Positions 63,009 to 64,000 of a DNA stretch of 64,000 bases are shown one piece after another. Each line of letters starts with the position of its first letter. Position 1 is the first letter of the stretch. The stretch is taken from positions 3,534,001-3,598,000 of the forward strand of contig JAGGNK010003335.1 in the NCBI GenBank assembly GCA_017590115.1. The letters are read 5' to 3'. The DNA comes from Montifringilla adamsi. Its lineage: Eukaryota; Chordata; Aves; Passeriformes; Passeridae. The notes below the pieces were generated by a model. It ran no database searches, had not been told where the DNA came from, and saw nothing but the letters and a program-made list of their open reading frames with translations. Both the position numbers and the translations under genes were made by a program.

Positions 63009-63129
63009 ATGGCAAAGTTCAGAGGATTGCCTTATCAGCTCCTGCCTGTTGGTAGTGAGGCTGCTGCCATCTCAGAGCTCATCATGCGTATAGAGAAATG
63101 TGAATTCTGCTTTTTTCACAAGCCCTCAG
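63009..63129 (+). other. Exon-like segment, function unknown
   Basis: A branch-point-like CTAAC (around 62990) and ATTTATATTCCAG (acceptor ending at 63008) precede 121 nt that end in CCCTCAG and a GTGAAT donor at 63130. One frame is open throughout and reads ATGGCAAAG at its start, giving MAKFRGLPYQLLPVG and later IEKCEFCFFHKPSG. The block has higher GC than what precedes it. No protein family is recognised, 121 nt is typical exon size, and the same features can arise by chance. It could be a lncRNA or an alternative exon. Confidence 0.15.
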
Positions 63130-64000
63130 GTGAATTTGATTCACTGCAGCCTAAGACAGGCAGGCTTACCTGCTTTTTTCCATTGAAGTTGCTGCTTAAC
63201 AAGGAGTCCATTATCAGCATATGCCAGCAGCTGGCAAGGCTATGAGACACCAGTGCTCCAGCCTGCAACACAGACCTCCAGCTAGATAACAGTGACTGTC
63301 ACTGAAGTGACCCATCAGAGGGGCTGCTGTGTTTATCAGAGTAAGGAGGAGCAAGGGGAAAGGCTGGTATCCTCCCAGCAGCAGCTCAGAAACAAACAAT
63401 ATTATTCATACCCCAATATCAAATACAAGGATTTGCAGCTTTCTTGAGACCCACAATGAAAGTACTGAAGATGATTTAAATTAGCAGATGCCAAGTTGTT
63501 CAGCAGCAGAGGACCAATTCCATGTTCATGTGTTTAAGGCACATCAAAACTAAATCACACCAAAAGCCAAGCATTTACTCACATATTAGTGATTTGATTC
63601 ACTCTCACACACAAATTTCCTATGGTACTCCAAAGACACACAAATTCTCATTTCAAGTACAACAATTTGCATCTTCCATTTAATTTTCCCCGTCTCTCTA
63701 AATGGAAATCAGAAATGGCCAAACTCCAGGGAGCTCTGTCAAGTCTCTCTGAACAGGGAACACTTCATTAACCTCATCAAAACATCTCCCTTCCCATGCT
63801 TACTGTTCAACTCCATATTTTATCCTCCTCTTTTCAGCACTGAACCACAGCTACACTCACATTTGTTCTTTACCATTACAGCTAATCTGGATACACAAGC
63901 CAAATCAACAGCACCACAGTACTCAGAAATTCACTTCTCCCTTGTGGAAGTGCTCTGTCCCTTATAATACAAAGTAACACACCTAAAACTGTCCAGACCA

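Larger units (their letters stand above)
59421..64000. other. Non-coding unique sequence
   Basis: No recognised gene or transposon. An A/C-rich run lies at 61938-61986. The exon-like segment at 63009-63129 is listed separately. The sequence continues without a landmark to the end of the window. Confidence 0.6.

Noticed and set aside
1..64000. CRISPR arrays, operons, phage genes, mitochondrial inserts, snRNA and rRNA pseudogenes.
   Set aside because: Looked for by eye through repeat spacing and remembered landmark words; none seen. The sequence is vertebrate non-coding DNA.

Overview
The window looks like vertebrate nuclear non-coding DNA, most likely from a bird and probably a songbird. It is A+T-rich and CpG-poor, with no open reading frame longer than about 180 codons, no recognisable protein or RNA gene, no operon structure and no bacterial or phage signal. 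The bird assignment rests on two repeats recognised from memory: an LTR of a very common avian ERVL family at 36344-36757, and an old CR1 LINE fragment at about 48215-48790. Primate- or rodent-type SINEs and L1 are absent to the eye. The window is best read as a gene desert or the interior of a very long intron on a macrochromosome.

Layout. 1-20800: ordinary A+T-rich unique sequence with a few perfect short hairpins, homopolymers, A/C-rich low-complexity tracts and one block (17120-17430) resembling conserved non-coding DNA. 20800-21400: a very A+T-rich block dense in homeodomain/octamer-like words, the best candidate for a conserved regulatory element. 21470-23520: the most structured part, a GC- and CpG-richer island carrying two LTRs about 600 bp apart. 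One is a 310 bp class II-like LTR (21783-22092); the other is a 731 bp LTR (22693-23423) flanked by a perfect 5 bp repeat. Between them is an unexplained 600 bp segment ending in a polyadenylation-signal-like string. 23520-36340: unique sequence with a large A/C-rich tract at 24390-24564. 36344-36757: internally deleted ERVL LTR. 36758-48215: unique sequence. 48215-48790: antisense remnant of a CR1 reverse transcriptase. 48790-64000: unique sequence with a possible 212 bp LTR (55177-55388), a 26 bp tandem duplication (57452-57503), a G15 run (58186-58200) and one exon-like segment (63009-63129).

No set of genes works together here. What can be read is a history of insertions (old CR1, then several LTRs reduced to solo or partial copies) and possible distal regulatory elements whose target genes lie outside the window. 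Repeat assignments were made by recognition, not by database search. Intervals between listed features are described as blocks so the reader knows what was and was not seen.
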